Part shown: one piece after another, positions 4,554-5,226 of the stretch
How positions within the stretch are numbered: the stretch's first letter is position 1
How the letters are laid out: the number at the start of each line of letters is the position of its first letter
Source: an uncultured bacterium
GTDB taxonomy: Bacteria; Actinomycetota; Coriobacteriia; Coriobacteriales; Eggerthellaceae
Reading direction: 5' to 3'
DNA: 5,226 nucleotides
Assembly: GCA_947649215.1 (NCBI GenBank)
Contig: CANSQW010000116.1
Coordinates: forward strand, 1-5,226
Translations under genes and position numbers: made by a program
The notes under the pieces: model-generated
The model's database searches: none
What the model saw: the letters and a program-made list of their open reading frames with translations, nothing else
What the model was told of the DNA's origin: nothing

Positions 4554-5181
4554 TTAGCTGTGCACTACCACCGGGTCTCCCACGCGCAGCAGGTCGTGGA
4601 GCTCCTTGGCCTTGGCGGGCGGGAGGTTCACGCAGCCGTGGCTGCCGTAGGTGTAGTAGCGGTTCCCGCCGAAGGCGGACTGCCAGTCGGCATCGTGGAA
4701 GCCGATGGAGTTGCCCTTGAAGGGCATCCAGAAGTCGACGGGCGTGCGGTAGTCCTCGGTGCCGTCGGGCTTGAGGCCGATGAGCTCGGAGGCCCCGGCG
4801 TTGGACTTGATGTAGTAGACGCCGGTCGGCGTGGCGTTGCCCTTGTTCGGGTTGCCGGTGACGACATCGCTCTCCCAGATGACCGAGCCGTCGTCGCCGT
4901 AGAGCCACGCGTGCTGCGAGGTGAGGTCCACCTCGGCGTAGCGAGCGCCCCAGTCGGGCGCGCCGGCGCCGTTCCAGGCGGCCGCCTTGCTCTTGAGCGG
5001 CATCTCCACCGCGGAGGTCTGGCCGGCGGCCACGTTGTCGCGCACCGCAGACACCAGGCCGTCGGCGTCCACGCGCCAGCCGTAGTCGCCGCCGGACACG
5101 CTGAGCGCCTTGCCGTCGCCGGCGCGCGTCCACGAGCGCGTCGTGCCGATGGTCGAGTTGGTGGCGGCCACGTCCTTCGCC
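4554..5181 (-). CDS. YkuD-type L,D-transpeptidase, C-terminal part (cut by contig end)
   Basis: L,D-transpeptidases act outside the membrane and make 3-3 peptidoglycan cross-links or attach proteins through an active-site cysteine. The 208 visible residues end at a TAA (4556-4554). Residues 1-75 contain LSVSGGDYGWRVDADGL (about 26-42), typical of the peptidoglycan-binding region found before YkuD domains in Gram-positive proteins. The YkuD domain covers about 81-207, starting YAEVDLTSQHAWLY and carrying the ATPTGVYYI segment (116-124). The catalytic motif is complete: His162 in FHDADW, then Ser180-His181-Gly182-Cys183 in YGSHGCVNLP. The start, any membrane anchor and the first part of the binding region are missing. 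Apparent starts encoded beyond 5181 (MCIRDR.. or MYKRQ..) are translated sequencing adapter and must be discarded. A hairpin follows, and the small peptide gene lies 188 bp downstream. Confidence 0.93.
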
Positions 5182-5226
5182 CTGTCTCTTATACACATCT
5201 GACGCTGCCGACGAGCGATCTAGTGT
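5182..5226. other. Illumina Nextera adapter contamination at the contig end
   Basis: CTGTCTCTTATACACATCT (5182-5200) is the 19-bp Tn5 mosaic end used in Nextera libraries. Bases 5201-5214 (GACGCTGCCGACGA) complete the reverse complement of the Nextera read-1 primer site. 5215-5222 (GCGATCTA) is an 8-nt i5 index; its reverse complement TAGATCGC is, as I recall, index 501. GTGT (5223-5226) begins the P5 sequence. The order is exactly that of read-through from an insert into the i5 adapter, so none of it is genomic. Confidence 0.98.

Noticed and set aside
4279..5196. A long minus-strand frame joining adapter, an out-of-register reading of the transpeptidase and the small peptide
   Set aside because: Its start is in the Nextera adapter and its middle is the wrong frame of the YkuD gene; only the last 28 residues, with their own ribosome site, are credible.

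Overview
The window looks like the end of a draft or metagenomic contig from a high-GC actinobacterium. My best inference is a gut-type member of the Coriobacteriia/Eggerthellaceae, based on base composition, gene content and the mix of SD-led and apparently leaderless genes; no marker gene here proves it. The last 45 bases (5182-5226) are not genomic. They are Illumina Nextera adapter sequence: the transposon mosaic end, the read-1 primer site, an 8-nt i5 index and the first bases of P5. Real sequence stops at about 5181.

Layout. (1) 1-1082, minus strand: murI (glutamate racemase) followed by the first 29 codons of rdgB (dITP/XTP pyrophosphatase), which runs off the left edge. murI seems to be leaderless, with a TATACT -10 box eight bases before its ATG. 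(2) 1171-2418, plus strand: a promoter with a 19-bp spacer and an internal dyad typical of MerR-family control. It drives a two-gene operon of a flavodoxin-fold flavoprotein with an Isf-like CX2CX2CX7C cluster and a YbaK-type Cys-tRNA(Pro) deacylase, closed by a GC-rich hairpin. (3) 2420-2653: no gene, but a 192-bp element bounded by 41-bp imperfect inverted repeats (36 of 41 positions match), then an 11-bp-stem hairpin. (4) 2702-3907, minus strand: an unrecognised zinc-ribbon membrane protein of visibly lower GC. (5) 3908-4278: mostly non-coding, with several dyads and a strong plus-strand intrinsic terminator at 4225-4265 that belongs to no annotated gene, so a short plus-strand RNA probably ends there. 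(6) 4279-4365, minus strand: a 28-residue single-membrane-span peptide with an excellent Shine-Dalgarno sequence lying in a hairpin loop. It converges on the short RNA. (7) 4554-5181, minus strand: the C-terminal 208 residues of a YkuD-type L,D-transpeptidase, cut by the contig end.

How they fit. murI supplies D-glutamate for peptidoglycan and the L,D-transpeptidase cross-links it, but they are separate units. The flavoprotein/YbaK pair could be a redox or electrophile response unit with a translation-quality partner. The most interesting candidate system is 4165-4424: a tiny hydrophobic peptide with apparently restrained translation, convergent with a small terminated RNA. This is the architecture of type I toxin-antitoxin modules. 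It is an inference from layout only.
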